NCBI GenBank assembly: GCA_900771805.1
Contig: CAAGPL010000043.1
Location: 1-28,232, forward strand
From: Bacilli bacterium
GTDB lineage: Bacteria > Bacillota_I > Bacilli_A > RF39 > UBA660
DNA length: 28,232 nt
Reading direction: 5' to 3'
In this document: positions 8,376 to 16,592 of the stretch, piece after piece
How positions within the stretch are numbered: the stretch's first letter is position 1
Layout of the letters: each line of letters starts with the position of its first letter
Translations under genes and position numbers: made by a program
Notes under the pieces: model-generated
Databases searched by the model: none
Told to the model about the DNA's origin: nothing
The model's input: only the letters and a program-made list of their open reading frames with translations

Positions 8376-8651
8376 ATGTTTTTTAATAATAAATGCTTTT
8401 GTAATAAGGAGAATATTGGACCTGAAGCATACGATATGAAAGATAATTGTGGTTGTGGTCCAATAATTGAACCAATTACAGAAAGATGCATACAAAGAAA
8501 TATATGTCATAAAGTAGAACATGTATGTCCAATACATACAAGAATAATAAATAATCATGTTATTGAACATACATATAGACCAGAATATACATGTTCAGAA
8601 GAAAATACAGTAACAAATATTGATCCAGGTTGTAGTGGACAGAATTTCTAA
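8376..8651 (+). CDS. Cys/His-rich CotD-like spore coat protein
   Basis: This 91-residue protein has nine cysteines (CFCNKE, CGCG, and single ones later) and a block of His, Ile and Thr residues (CHKVEHVCPIHTRIINNHVIEHTYRPEYTC) that resembles the inner spore coat protein CotD family, where HxxxT/V-rich segments follow a cysteine pair. It has no signal peptide, as expected for a mother-cell coat protein. The ATG follows AAGGGGGAT, and a sporulation-like -10 lies upstream. The family call is by eye; the promoter and the YjcZ-like genes nearby give independent support for a sporulation role. Confidence 0.65.
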   Translation: MFFNNKCFCNKENIGPEAYDMKDNCGCGPIIEPITERCIQRNICHKVEHVCPIHTRIINNHVIEHTYRPEYTCSEENTVTNIDPGCSGQNF

Positions 8652-8680
8652 AAGAAGGTATTTTAATATCTTCTTTTTTT
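8651..8680 (+). terminator. Rho-independent terminator of the coat gene
   Basis: AAAGAAGGTAT (8651-8661) pairs with ATATCTTCTTT (8666-8676) with one G-T pair, followed by T residues. Confidence 0.8.
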
Positions 8681-8710
8681 TGATATAATTAATATAGTAT
8701 GGAGGTAATT

Positions 8711-9199
8711 ATGGAACATAATTCAATTAAAAAACTTATAATAGAAAGAATAGAAGCATTATATAAAACTAATGACGAAGATTCATTAGATAATGAAGAT
8801 TTAACGTATAAAGATATATTTTATCCTAAATTAGAAGTTTTATTAGGATTATCAGGTTGTATGGAAATATATAAAGGATGTGACCCATTAATTGCATTTA
8901 ATAAAGTAGGATTATCTAAGCAAGATTATGAATCTCTTTCATTTTTAATTGAAGAAGGTATGAAGATTAATAAACAAGATAATTCTCTTGATATACTTAA
9001 AGAACTTAATTCTAGAAGTAATTTACTAATGAGAAGTTATGTAGAAAAAGTAAAGAATAATATTATTAGAAATTCATCTAATAATAAAGATATAGATGAA
9101 TTTGATAAAAAAGTAAAAGAGTTTTTTAATGATAATGAAAGTATTTTTACCCCTTGCTATGTTTATGAAAATGAATATTCCAAAAACAATGTAAAATAA
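8711..9199 (+). CDS. Hypothetical protein
   Basis: I do not recognise this 162-residue protein. It is acidic and helical, has no signal peptide or membrane segment, and contains a GLSGCMEIYKGCDP segment with two cysteines near residues 50-60. The frame could start at an ATG at 8699, but that codon overlaps the GGAGG (8701-8705), so the ATG at 8711 (MEHNSIKK) is the real start. A TATAAT lies at 8684-8689 without a good -35. It precedes rpoZ by 65 bp. Confidence 0.75.
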   Translation: MEHNSIKKLIIERIEALYKTNDEDSLDNEDLTYKDIFYPKLEVLLGLSGCMEIYKGCDPLIAFNKVGLSKQDYESLSFLIEEGMKINKQDNSLDILKELNSRSNLLMRSYVEKVKNNIIRNSSNNKDIDEFDKKVKEFFNDNESIFTPCYVYENEYSKNNVK

Positions 9200-9210
9200 T
9201 GTAAAATAGG

Positions 9211-9240
9211 TTGATAAATATATTACATAAGGTATATACT
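9211..9240 (+). promoter_or_regulatory. Promoter of rpoZ
   Basis: TTGATA (9211-9216) and TATACT (9235-9240) are 18 bp apart. Transcription would start about 18 nt before the GTG at 9265. Confidence 0.6.
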
Positions 9241-9264
9241 ATAATTATAGGGAGAGTGATATTA

Positions 9265-9459
9265 GTGATTTATCCTTCTATTGATAAACTACTTACTAAA
9301 GTAGGTTCTAAGTATTTGCTTGTTCATATAGCATCAAGAAGAGCTAAAGAAATGACAGAAAATAAGCATTATCAAATGTCAGAATCGAAATATAAGTGTG
9401 AAAAAAATATTGGAAGAGCATTAGAAGAAGTAATGGAAGACTTAATACAAATAGATTAG
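9265..9459 (+). CDS. rpoZ: RNA polymerase omega subunit
   Basis: Omega is the small assembly subunit of RNA polymerase. The longer open frame from 9211 is not the gene: the family begins MxYPSID, which here is VIYPSIDKLLTKVGSKYLLV starting at a GTG (9265-9267). AGGGAG lies upstream at 9249-9254. The result is 64 residues, including IASRRAKEM, the conserved helix that clamps beta-prime, and a C-terminal KNIGRALEEV segment. recX follows 33 bp downstream with no terminator stem, so the two may share a transcript. Confidence 0.88.
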   Translation: MIYPSIDKLLTKVGSKYLLVHIASRRAKEMTENKHYQMSESKYKCEKNIGRALEEVMEDLIQID

Positions 9460-9492
9460 TATTATGTTTTTTTTCTTATATGGAGGTTTTTT

Positions 9493-10275
9493 ATGAAAAT
9501 ATTAAAATTTAAAAAGCAATCAAAAGATAAATATATGTTATATTTAGATGATAATAGCAAAATAACACTATATGAAGATGTAATAATTAAAAATAACTTA
9601 TTAATAACAAAACAAATAGATAAGAAATTATTAGATATAATAGAAAAGGAAAATAATGATAGAAAATCATATATTTTAGCAGTTAATTATATATCTATAA
9701 AAATGAGAAGTATTAAAGAAATAAAAGAGTATTTAATAAAAAAAGGATTTTCTAATGAAAATATAGATAAACAGATTAATCAATTAATTGCTGATGGATA
9801 TTTAAATGATGAAAAATTTACTATCTCATTTATTAATGATAATATTAATTTAACTAATAAAGGACCTTTAAAAATAAAAAATGAATTAATAAAATATGGT
9901 ATAAATAATGATATTATAGAAGAAAAAATAAATTTAATAGATGATGATATAGTAAAAGATAAGCTAAATAATTTAATAGATAAACAGCTTCGAATAAAAA
10001 AGGGAAGCGAAAATGCTATTAAAATAAAATTAATTAATTATTTTATTAACTTAGGATATTCTAAAGATATGATAATAACTCTTTTATCAAATAAGAAAAT
10101 ATCTTCAGATAAAAATAAAATAAAAAAAGATTATGAAAAACTATATAATAAATATAAAGTTAAATATAATGAAGAAGAACTATTATATTTTATATCACAA
10201 AAACTATATTCTAAAGGATATACAGCATGTGATATTAAAGAAATTATATTAGAAGAAAAAGAAAGACCAAAATAA
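9493..10275 (+). CDS. recX: Regulatory protein RecX
   Basis: RecX binds RecA filaments and tunes recombination and SOS. The protein is 260 residues, the length of the Bacillus-type family, with three-helix repeats: SIKEIKEYLIKKGFS...QLIADGYLNDEKF (about 76-110), then KIKNELIKYGI, and a C-terminal repeat (LYFISQKLYSKGYTACDIKEII). The N-terminal beta part is typical (KFKKQSKDKYMLYLDD). The ATG follows GGAGG at 9482-9486. No recA is in the window. It ends in a convergent terminator. Confidence 0.93.
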   Translation: MKILKFKKQSKDKYMLYLDDNSKITLYEDVIIKNNLLITKQIDKKLLDIIEKENNDRKSYILAVNYISIKMRSIKEIKEYLIKKGFSNENIDKQINQLIADGYLNDEKFTISFINDNINLTNKGPLKIKNELIKYGINNDIIEEKINLIDDDIVKDKLNNLIDKQLRIKKGSENAIKIKLINYFINLGYSKDMIITLLSNKKISSDKNKIKKDYEKLYNKYKVKYNEEELLYFISQKLYSKGYTACDIKEIILEEKERPK

Positions 10276-10287
10276 TTTTGGTCTTTT
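10262..10287. terminator. Bidirectional terminator between recX and the foldase gene
   Basis: AAAGACCAAAA (10262-10272) and TTTTGGTCTTT (10276-10286) form an 11-bp stem with a TAA loop, flanked by A and T runs. Confidence 0.85.
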
Positions 10288-10295
10288 AACTTACT

Positions 10296-11546
10296 TTATT
10301 GATTACTACTTGATGTTGTAGTAGTTTTAGTTGTTGCTTCTTTAATATAATCTTCATATTCACTTTTTACAGTTTTATCTTTAATATTTATATTATATTT
10401 TTTTCTTAAATTAATCATAGCTTTAGCACTAATTGTAGAATCATTATTCTTTTTCTCATTAACTATTTTTTCTATAATAGTTTCCTTTGATTTTTTATAG
10501 CTTGGTTTTTTCTTTTCACCTGTTTTCATAATTATATGGTAACCATAAGTTGTTTTAACAGGCTCTAAAGTATATTCATTAACATTTAGTTTATAAGCAG
10601 CTTTTTCAAATTCTTCAACCATATCACCAGTATTGAAATATCCTAAATCGCCACCATTTTCCTTAGAACCTTTATCTGTAGAATATTTTTTAGCAAGTTC
10701 ACTAAAATCTTCACCATTTTTTAATTTTTTAATTATATCTAAAGCCTTTTCTTTAGCTTTCTTTTCTTTTTCTTCTTTTTCTTTATCTGTAGCATTATCA
10801 TCATAATCAAAAGATATTAATATATGTTTAGCAGAAATATCTCCATAAATACTACTTTCATAGTAATCCTTCATTTCTTTTTCAGTTAAATTATCTTTAA
10901 TATAAGATTCAGTAACTAAAGTTAATTTACTATTTTTAATTAATAAATCTTTTAGTTCTTTGCTACTATTTAAACCATTATATTGTAAAAACTGAGTATA
11001 ACTATTACCATATGTAGATTTGTAACTTTCTATTGTTTTATTTGCAGATTCTTTCATTTCATCTGTTGTTTTATATTCTTTATTTAAAATATATTCATCA
11101 ATTAAGTTAATTGCAACAGACTGACCGTTTTTTTTCTTTAAAGTTTTATATAAATCATCTGCTGTTATTGTTTTACCATCTACTTTAACTACTATATCAT
11201 CACCATTTGTTGTTTTAGTATTTTTAGTAGATACTCCAATTAAAACTAATAGTAATATTGCAATTATAATAACTCCACCAATTACTATTTGTTCTAGTGT
11301 AAGGTTATTAAACCATGTTTTAAATTTACCATTTTTCTTTTCTTTTTTTACTTTATAAGTATCAATTTTTTCTACTTTTTTCTTTTCTTGTCCCTTTTTT
11401 TCTTCTTTTAACACTTTTGGTGCCTTATTTGTTTTTTTAGTCTTAGCTTCTGCACTTTTATTTGAAGCTTTTTGGCTTTTAACATTAGTTTTTTTAACAG
11501 TTGTTTTTTTAGTTTCTTTTTTTTCTGTTTTCTTTTTTTCAGCCAT
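10296..11546 (-). CDS. Membrane-anchored PrsA-like parvulin foldase
   Basis: This 416-residue protein is a PpiC/parvulin-type peptidyl-prolyl isomerase that would help exported proteins fold outside the membrane. The first ~80 residues are extremely Lys-rich (KKKTEKKETKKTTVKKT and similar) and cytoplasmic. One membrane segment follows at about 87-105 (IVIGGVIIIAILLLVLIGV), then a SurA-like N-terminal domain, the parvulin domain at about 238-342 (SAKHILISF, FSELAKKYSTD, GGDLGYF, YGYHIIM) and a Ser/Thr tail. Ordinary PrsA is a lipoprotein; here there is no lipobox cysteine, so it is a type II membrane protein. AGGAGG precedes the ATG. Confidence 0.9.
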   Translation of the reverse strand: MAEKKKTEKKETKKTTVKKTNVKSQKASNKSAEAKTKKTNKAPKVLKEEKKGQEKKKVEKIDTYKVKKEKKNGKFKTWFNNLTLEQIVIGGVIIIAILLLVLIGVSTKNTKTTNGDDIVVKVDGKTITADDLYKTLKKKNGQSVAINLIDEYILNKEYKTTDEMKESANKTIESYKSTYGNSYTQFLQYNGLNSSKELKDLLIKNSKLTLVTESYIKDNLTEKEMKDYYESSIYGDISAKHILISFDYDDNATDKEKEEKEKKAKEKALDIIKKLKNGEDFSELAKKYSTDKGSKENGGDLGYFNTGDMVEEFEKAAYKLNVNEYTLEPVKTTYGYHIIMKTGEKKKPSYKKSKETIIEKIVNEKKNNDSTISAKAMINLRKKYNINIKDKTVKSEYEDYIKEATTKTTTTSSSNQ

Positions 11547-11627
11547 TTTATTTATCCTCCTATCAAATATACTTATATATCATAACAAATTATAGTGATT
11601 CGTGCAACTTTTTTAATAAACATAATC

Positions 11628-11655
11628 ACACATTTAACCTAATTACCATAAAATA
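11628..11655 (+). promoter_or_regulatory. Sigma-K-like promoter of the YjcZ-like genes
   Basis: AC at 11628-11629, exactly 17 bp, then CATAAAATA (11647-11655) fits the mother-cell sigma-K consensus AC-N17-CATAnnnTA completely. It lies 31 bp before the first small ORF. Confidence 0.65.
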
Positions 11656-11685
11656 CTTTGAAAAGACAAAAAGGAGGAATGAATT

Positions 11686-11769
11686 ATGGGAAATAATTAT
11701 GCATCTGGTGCTGGAATTATATTAGTATTATTTATTTTATTAGTAATCATAATAGGTGCTTACGTTTAA
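11686..11769 (+). CDS. YjcZ-family sporulation membrane microprotein
   Basis: A 27-residue protein, MGNNYASGAGIILVLFILLV plus IIIGAYV, starts at an ATG 8 nt after AAGGAGG (11671-11677). It is a Gly/Asn/Ala lead followed by one hydrophobic helix ending in IIGAYV, the hallmark of the YjcZ/SscA-like peptides found in spore formers, where they are made in the mother cell and associate with the spore. It is driven by a sigma-K-like promoter together with the next gene. Confidence 0.82.
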   Translation: MGNNYASGAGIILVLFILLVIIIGAYV

Positions 11770-11792
11770 TATAAAAAAAGGAGGTTTAAACT

Positions 11793-11924
11793 ATGGCATG
11801 TTGCGGAAATTCAACTACAACTAGCTCTTGCAACCCTTGTGGTTCAAGAAAAGGAAGTGGATTTTTACTAGTAATAGTACTTTATATCTTACTTGCTATA
11901 ATAGTTGGTTCGTTTGTATGCTAA
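11793..11924 (+). CDS. Cys-rich YjcZ-family microprotein
   Basis: A 43-residue protein starts 7 nt after AAAGGAGG (23 bp after the previous small gene). Its N-terminus has a CC pair and CNPC (MACCGNSTTTSSCNPCGSRK); the C-terminal half is one hydrophobic helix (FLLVIVLYILLAIIVGSFVC). It shares the hydrophobic core and the GS/AxV ending of YjcZ peptides but adds four N-terminal cysteines and a final one. The two small genes form one unit with a strong terminator behind them. Confidence 0.78.
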   Translation: MACCGNSTTTSSCNPCGSRKGSGFLLVIVLYILLAIIVGSFVC

Positions 11925-11925
11925 A

Positions 11926-11951
11926 GGAAGCAAAATTTTGCTTCTTTTTTT
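11926..11951 (+). terminator. Rho-independent terminator
   Basis: GAAGCAAAATTTTGCTTC (11927-11944) is a perfect palindrome followed by seven T residues. Confidence 0.85.
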
Positions 11952-12020
11952 CTTGACCAAATAATAAGTATGATGTTAATATTAAATTAAGTTAAACTAT
12001 TGTAAGGAAGGGTGATTTAA

Positions 12021-13313
12021 TTGAAAAAAAATATGAAATTGTTAAAAGTTTTATTACCAATTATTATTTTAATTATAATTGTGTTTATAATTATTTATTT
12101 TAAGCCGATTATAATAACTGATAATATTATAAATGACAGTAAAATTTATTTAAAGCTAAATAGAAGATTTAATAAATGTAATATAAATGCTACTATTTAT
12201 GGAAAAAAACTTGTTAATGAAATAAAAAATGATATAAAAAAAGATGGATATGTAAAAGATAATAATAAATATAGTAAAAGGTACATATTATCAAAATCTT
12301 GTGATAAACTATATGAAGATTATAAAAAAAATAGCTCTAAATTTATACTTAATGGTAGTTCTACAATAGAGGTGGAATATGGTAATAACTATGAAGAAGA
12401 AGGATACATTTCAAAAAAATCTGTTATTAAAATAAATGATATAGATCAAAATAAATTAGGAAAGCAATTTATTATATATAAAGAAAAAAATGATTTATTT
12501 AATAAATATTTATTTAGACAAATTAATGTAGTAGATAAAACAAAACCTGTAATAACTTTAAATGGGAAAAATGAAGTTACAATTTATATTAACGAAAAAT
12601 ATAATGAATTAGGTGCTAATGCTACAGATAATTATGATGGAGATATAACAGATAAGATAGTTATTTTAGGTGATGTAGATAGTACTAAAGAAGGTAGTGT
12701 AATAATTTATTATAAAGTTGAAGATTCTTCTGGAAATTTATCTGAAATACAAAGAAAGGTAAATGTAAAAAAAAGTCCTGAATTAAAATCTATTAATGCT
12801 ACATATAGTGCTGGACTTACTTATATAAATGGAATATTAATTGTAAATAAAAAATATGGGTTACCAAAAGATTATAATCCGGGAGTAAATAAAGAAGCAG
12901 AAAAAGCTTTAAAAAGAATGCAAGCAGATGCTATGAGTATTGGTCTTAATCTTAAATTGGTATCAGGTTTTAGATCATATAATACGCAAGCTAATTTGTA
13001 TAATAATTATGTAAAAATAAACGGACAGGCCAAAGCTGATACTTTTTCAGCTAAACCTGGACATTCAGAGCATCAAACTGGTTTAGCTTTTGATGTTGGA
13101 TCAACAAAGGGAGCTTTTGCATATACAAACGAATCTAAGTGGTTGGCAGAAAATTGTCATTTATATGGATTTATTATAAGATATCCACTTGGAAAGACAA
13201 ATATAACAGGATATATATATGAACCTTGGCATGTAAGGTATTTAGGAGTAGATACAGCAACTAAGGTAAAACAAAGTGGACTTACACTTGAAGAATATTT
13301 AGGTGTTAATTAA
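12021..13313 (+). CDS. vanY: VanY-type D,D-carboxypeptidase with Ig-like domains
   Basis: The 430-residue protein is a zinc D-alanyl-D-alanine carboxypeptidase anchored outside the membrane, which trims the terminal D-Ala of peptidoglycan stem peptides. A membrane anchor lies at 10-27. Two Ig-like modules follow (about 108-170 and 174-250; the second has YNELGANATDNYDGDIT, as in DUF5011/Cry22-type modules). The VanY catalytic domain covers about 253-428 with SEHQTGLAFD (zinc ligands H351 and D358) and EPWHVRYLG (E401, H404). The frame starts with TTG 8 nt after GGAAGGG; an ATG at 12033 is an alternative. The nearby kinase pair is VanRS-like, but 9 kb away, and there are no vanHAX genes, so glycopeptide resistance is not implied. 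Confidence 0.93.
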   Translation: MKKNMKLLKVLLPIIILIIIVFIIIYFKPIIITDNIINDSKIYLKLNRRFNKCNINATIYGKKLVNEIKNDIKKDGYVKDNNKYSKRYILSKSCDKLYEDYKKNSSKFILNGSSTIEVEYGNNYEEEGYISKKSVIKINDIDQNKLGKQFIIYKEKNDLFNKYLFRQINVVDKTKPVITLNGKNEVTIYINEKYNELGANATDNYDGDITDKIVILGDVDSTKEGSVIIYYKVEDSSGNLSEIQRKVNVKKSPELKSINATYSAGLTYINGILIVNKKYGLPKDYNPGVNKEAEKALKRMQADAMSIGLNLKLVSGFRSYNTQANLYNNYVKINGQAKADTFSAKPGHSEHQTGLAFDVGSTKGAFAYTNESKWLAENCHLYGFIIRYPLGKTNITGYIYEPWHVRYLGVDTATKVKQSGLTLEEYLGVN

Positions 13314-13317
13314 TAAA

Positions 13318-13353
13318 AAAAGAAGTTTAAAATTTTATTTTTAAGCTTCTTTT
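13318..13353. terminator. Convergent terminator between vanY and the HIT gene
   Basis: A 15-bp stem with one G-T pair (13318-13332 with 13339-13353, loop TTTTAT) is flanked by A and T runs; it overlaps the HIT stop codon. Confidence 0.8.
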
Positions 13354-13739
13354 ATTATTTCATATATATCTTTAGGATTATTAATATTTTCTTTAAACTT
13401 TATTAATTCAACACTTTTTTTATTAGAATAGCACGGTTTTATATGTAAATGATAATGTTTTACTTCTTGAATATTACCATTATTTTGTTGCAAACAAAAA
13501 CCATCGCAACCTAGTTTTTCTTTTAATAAATCCATTAATTTTTTAGCTGTTTCATATATATGAAGTAAAGTATCACTTGGTATGTCATATATATCTTTAT
13601 AATGCTTTTTAGGTATAATTAATGTATGTCCATCACTATCAGGATTAATATCTAAATAAGCAAGACAAATATCATCTTCATATACCTTCATACTTGGAAT
13701 ATCTCCATTAACTATTTTACAGAATATACAATCTTTCAT
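13341..13739 (-). CDS. HIT-family nucleotide hydrolase/phosphoramidase
   Basis: This 132-residue protein is a histidine-triad protein of the HinT branch, which cleaves phosphoramidate or AMP-linked small molecules in the cytoplasm. It has the N-terminal CIFCKIVNGDIPS zinc-type start, the GHTLIIPKKHYKDI segment, and the catalytic triad HYHLHIKP near residues 95-102. The family usually has QxVxHxHxHxxP; here QEVKHYHLHIKP matches. AGAGGTG precedes the ATG on the minus strand. It is a single-gene unit. Confidence 0.93.
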   Translation of the reverse strand: MKDCIFCKIVNGDIPSMKVYEDDICLAYLDINPDSDGHTLIIPKKHYKDIYDIPSDTLLHIYETAKKLMDLLKEKLGCDGFCLQQNNGNIQEVKHYHLHIKPCYSNKKSVELIKFKENINNPKDIYEIIKEA

Positions 13740-13880
13740 ATTTTCACCTCTATTAATATTTTATCATATCTTTTATAATTATTAAATGTAACTTAATTAT
13801 AAAAATTATAAATATACTTTTATTTTTTCTTTATATATATGTTAAAAAGTGTTAAAATATAAAGGCAGGAGTTGATTTTT

Positions 13881-14651
13881 ATGTTAGAAATAAAAGATTT
13901 AACTGTTAAGGTAGAAAATAAAATAGTATTAAATAAATTTAATCTGACTATAAACGATGGAGAAGTTCACGTAATAATGGGACCCAATGGTGTTGGTAAA
14001 TCAACCCTTACTAAAGTTATTATGGCCGATCCTAATTATAAAATAATAAATGGAGATATTTTATATAATAAAAAAAGTATACTTAATCTTAGAACTGATG
14101 AAAGAGCAAAACTAGGTATTTTTCTAGCTATGCAGAATCCACCTTCAATAAATGGAGTTACTAATTCTGACTTTTTAAGAACGGCGCTTTCTAGTAAGGA
14201 AGAGAAAAATATTAATTTATATTCTTTTATAAAGAAAATTGATAAGTCTTTAGAAAGCTTAAAAATGCCTAATGAAATGATTCATAGAAGCATTAATAAA
14301 GGTTTTTCTGGTGGAGAGAAAAAGAAAAATGAAATACTTCAAATGCTTATATTAGAGCCTAGTTTTATAATGCTTGATGAAATAGATTCTGGAGTAGATG
14401 TTGATGCTTTAAAGATCGTATCTGATAATATTAATAAGTATAAAGAAGAACATATTTCTTCATCTTATTTGATTATTACGCATTATACTCATTTGTTAAA
14501 ATATATTAAACCTGATTTTGTTCATATAATGAAAAATGGTAATATTGTTAAAACAGGTGATTATAAATTAGCATGTGAAATAGAGAATAATGGATTTAAC
14601 TTTGAAAAAGTAGTGATAGAAGCATTTGATGGAAGTGAAGTAAGTGAATAG
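13881..14651 (+). CDS. sufC: Fe-S cluster assembly ATPase SufC
   Basis: SufC is the ABC-type ATPase of the SufBCD scaffold that builds Fe-S clusters. The ATG at 13881 follows AGGAG (13867-13871) and gives 256 residues. Walker A is GPNGVGKST (34-42), the signature is FSGGEKKKNEILQ, and Walker B is FIMLDEIDSGVD, with a final H-loop ITHYTHLL. It opens a six-gene operon and overlaps sufD by 8 nt. No clean sigma-A promoter is visible in the 140 bp upstream beyond a possible TAAAAT at 13853-13858. Confidence 0.96.
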   Translation: MLEIKDLTVKVENKIVLNKFNLTINDGEVHVIMGPNGVGKSTLTKVIMADPNYKIINGDILYNKKSILNLRTDERAKLGIFLAMQNPPSINGVTNSDFLRTALSSKEEKNINLYSFIKKIDKSLESLKMPNEMIHRSINKGFSGGEKKKNEILQMLILEPSFIMLDEIDSGVDVDALKIVSDNINKYKEEHISSSYLIITHYTHLLKYIKPDFVHIMKNGNIVKTGDYKLACEIENNGFNFEKVVIEAFDGSEVSE

Positions 14652-15369
14652 GATATTAATAGGAAGCGGTAATAATATAGAAAAAAAGCAAGGAAATAAG
14701 ATAATAATTAATATATCAGATAATATTAACTTGTTAATAAATGATACTTTTTATAATGAATATGAAATTAATGTTTATAATGCTAATTCAAATATACTTG
14801 TTTTAAATGAAAATAAAGATAATAGTAAATATATTATAAATATAAATAAGGGAAATGTTTCATTTAATTGTTTTTCTTTATCGTCAAAGGATAGTAACAT
14901 ATTAGCAAATTTGAATTTACAAGATTCACGTATTGATATTTATAATTCGACTGTTGCTTTAAATAAAGTATGCCATGACATATTAGTTAATCATAATAAT
15001 AGTAAGACAATAAGTAATGTTTATAATAATGGAATAACTAAAGAAAATGGTTCGATTATATATAACGTAACTGGTTATGCTCCTTTTAATATGAAGGAAT
15101 GTATTATTAATCAGGATAGTAAAATATACACTTTAAATGAGTTAAGTGAAAATAGAATTAATCCTATTTTATTAATAGATTCTTTTGATGTTGAGGCTCA
15201 TCATTCTGCATTTATTGGTAATTATAAGGAAGATGATTTATTTTATTTAATGAGTCGTGGGCTTAGTAGAAATGAGGCTTCAAATCTTTTAATAAATGGT
15301 TCTTTAATAGGAATACTTGATTTATGTTTTGATGAAAAAGAAAAACTAAAGATAAAATTAAATAATTGA
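14644..15369 (+). CDS. sufD: SufD-like Fe-S scaffold subunit, short form
   Basis: SufD pairs with SufB and SufC as scaffold. This protein is only 241 residues, while typical SufD proteins have over 400; the missing part is the N-terminal helical region and part of the beta-helix. The conserved C-terminus is intact: ILLIDSFDVEAHHSAFIGN (with the conserved His pair) and LFYLMSRGLSRNEASNLLING. It starts at GTG inside the end of sufC (8-nt overlap). The low similarity outside the C-terminus makes this a fast-evolving or reduced SufD. The call rests on the C-terminal motif and operon position. Confidence 0.88.
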   Translation: MNRILIGSGNNIEKKQGNKIIINISDNINLLINDTFYNEYEINVYNANSNILVLNENKDNSKYIININKGNVSFNCFSLSSKDSNILANLNLQDSRIDIYNSTVALNKVCHDILVNHNNSKTISNVYNNGITKENGSIIYNVTGYAPFNMKECIINQDSKIYTLNELSENRINPILLIDSFDVEAHHSAFIGNYKEDDLFYLMSRGLSRNEASNLLINGSLIGILDLCFDEKEKLKIKLNN

Positions 15370-15385
15370 TATGGAGGTGATTAAT

Positions 15386-16582
15386 ATGGATTATAAAAAG
15401 GATTTTCCAATTTTAAATAATGATATTATATATTTTGATAATGCTGCAACTACATTAAAGCCACAATGTGTTATAGATGAGGTTGTTGATTATTATAAAA
15501 GTTATAGTGCAAATGCGCATAGGGGAGATTATAAAATAAGTCAAATAGTAGATGATAAGCTTAATTTAGCAAGACAAAAAGTTAAAGAGTTTATAAATGC
15601 AGATGAAAAAGAAGAAATAGTATTTACATCAGGTGCAACTGAAAGCTTAAATATTATAATAAAAGGTTTTTTAAAAAAATATTTAAAATCTCAAGATGAA
15701 ATATTAACTACTAAGGCAGAACATGCATCTTTAGTTTTACCACTTTTTAATATTACAAAACAAAATGGTGCAATAGTTAAATATATTACTTTAGATGATA
15801 ATTTAAAAGTTACTTTAGAAAATGTTAAAAAAAGTATTACTAATAAAACTAAAGCAATTGTATTATCTCATGTAACAAATGTTTTAGGTGATATAAGACC
15901 AATTAAAGAAATATGTTATTATGCACATAAATTAGGTATAATTGTTATAGTAGATGGTGCTCAAAGCATACCACATGAAAAAGTAGATGTTAAAGATTTA
16001 GATGTAGACTTTTTAGTTTTTTCAGCGCATAAAATGCTAGGACCAACAGGAGTTGGAGTGTTATATGGTAAAGAAAAATATTTAAGACAAGTCTCACCTT
16101 TAATAGAAGGTGGAGGAATGAATGCTTTTTTTGATAGTTTGGGTAATGTTGAATATAAAGAATTACCAGAAAAACTTGAGGCTGGAACTCAGAATTTAGC
16201 AGGTATTTTAGGTTTTTCTAAAGCAATAGATTATATTAATAGTATAGGAATAGAAAATATAAAGCAAAGAGAAATTGAGTTAAAAAAATATATGATAGAA
16301 AAATTATCTAAATTAAAAAATATAATTATATATAATAAAGAAGTTTCAAATGGTATTATAACCTTTAATGTAAAAGATGTTTTTTCACAAGATGTAGCAG
16401 CATATTTAGATAAGAATAATATATGCGTTAGAGTAGGAAATCATTGTGCTAAAATACTATCTGAAGTTTTAGGAGTTAAAAATACATGTAGAGTAAGTTT
16501 ATATTTTTATAATACAAAAGAAGAAATAGATAAAATAGTAGAATTATTAGATAATGATAATATATTATATGAATCATTATAG
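15386..16582 (+). CDS. sufS: Cysteine desulfurase SufS
   Basis: SufS is the PLP enzyme that takes sulfur from cysteine for cluster assembly. The ATG at 15371 overlaps the ribosome binding site (GGAGGTGAT), so the start is the ATG at 15386 (MDYKKDFP, 398 residues). Visible motifs are YFDNAATTLKP, SANAHRGDYK, TSGATESLN, the PLP lysine K216 in FSAHKMLGPTG, and the catalytic cysteine C354 in RVGNHCAKIL. It is the fourth-position partner of SufU, 10 bp upstream of it. Confidence 0.96.
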   Translation: MDYKKDFPILNNDIIYFDNAATTLKPQCVIDEVVDYYKSYSANAHRGDYKISQIVDDKLNLARQKVKEFINADEKEEIVFTSGATESLNIIIKGFLKKYLKSQDEILTTKAEHASLVLPLFNITKQNGAIVKYITLDDNLKVTLENVKKSITNKTKAIVLSHVTNVLGDIRPIKEICYYAHKLGIIVIVDGAQSIPHEKVDVKDLDVDFLVFSAHKMLGPTGVGVLYGKEKYLRQVSPLIEGGGMNAFFDSLGNVEYKELPEKLEAGTQNLAGILGFSKAIDYINSIGIENIKQREIELKKYMIEKLSKLKNIIIYNKEVSNGIITFNVKDVFSQDVAAYLDKNNICVRVGNHCAKILSEVLGVKNTCRVSLYFYNTKEEIDKIVELLDNDNILYESL

Positions 16583-16592
16583 GAGAAGTATT

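Noticed and set aside
8349..8570. Minus-strand 73-residue frame opposite the coat gene
   Set aside because: It is the antisense of the Cys/His-rich gene, with no promoter or ribosome binding site of its own.
882..13313. Vancomycin resistance cluster (VanR/VanS-like pair plus VanY)
   Set aside because: The genes are 9 kb apart with housekeeping genes between them, and no vanH, ligase or vanX is present. VanY-type enzymes and such kinases are common in sensitive strains.
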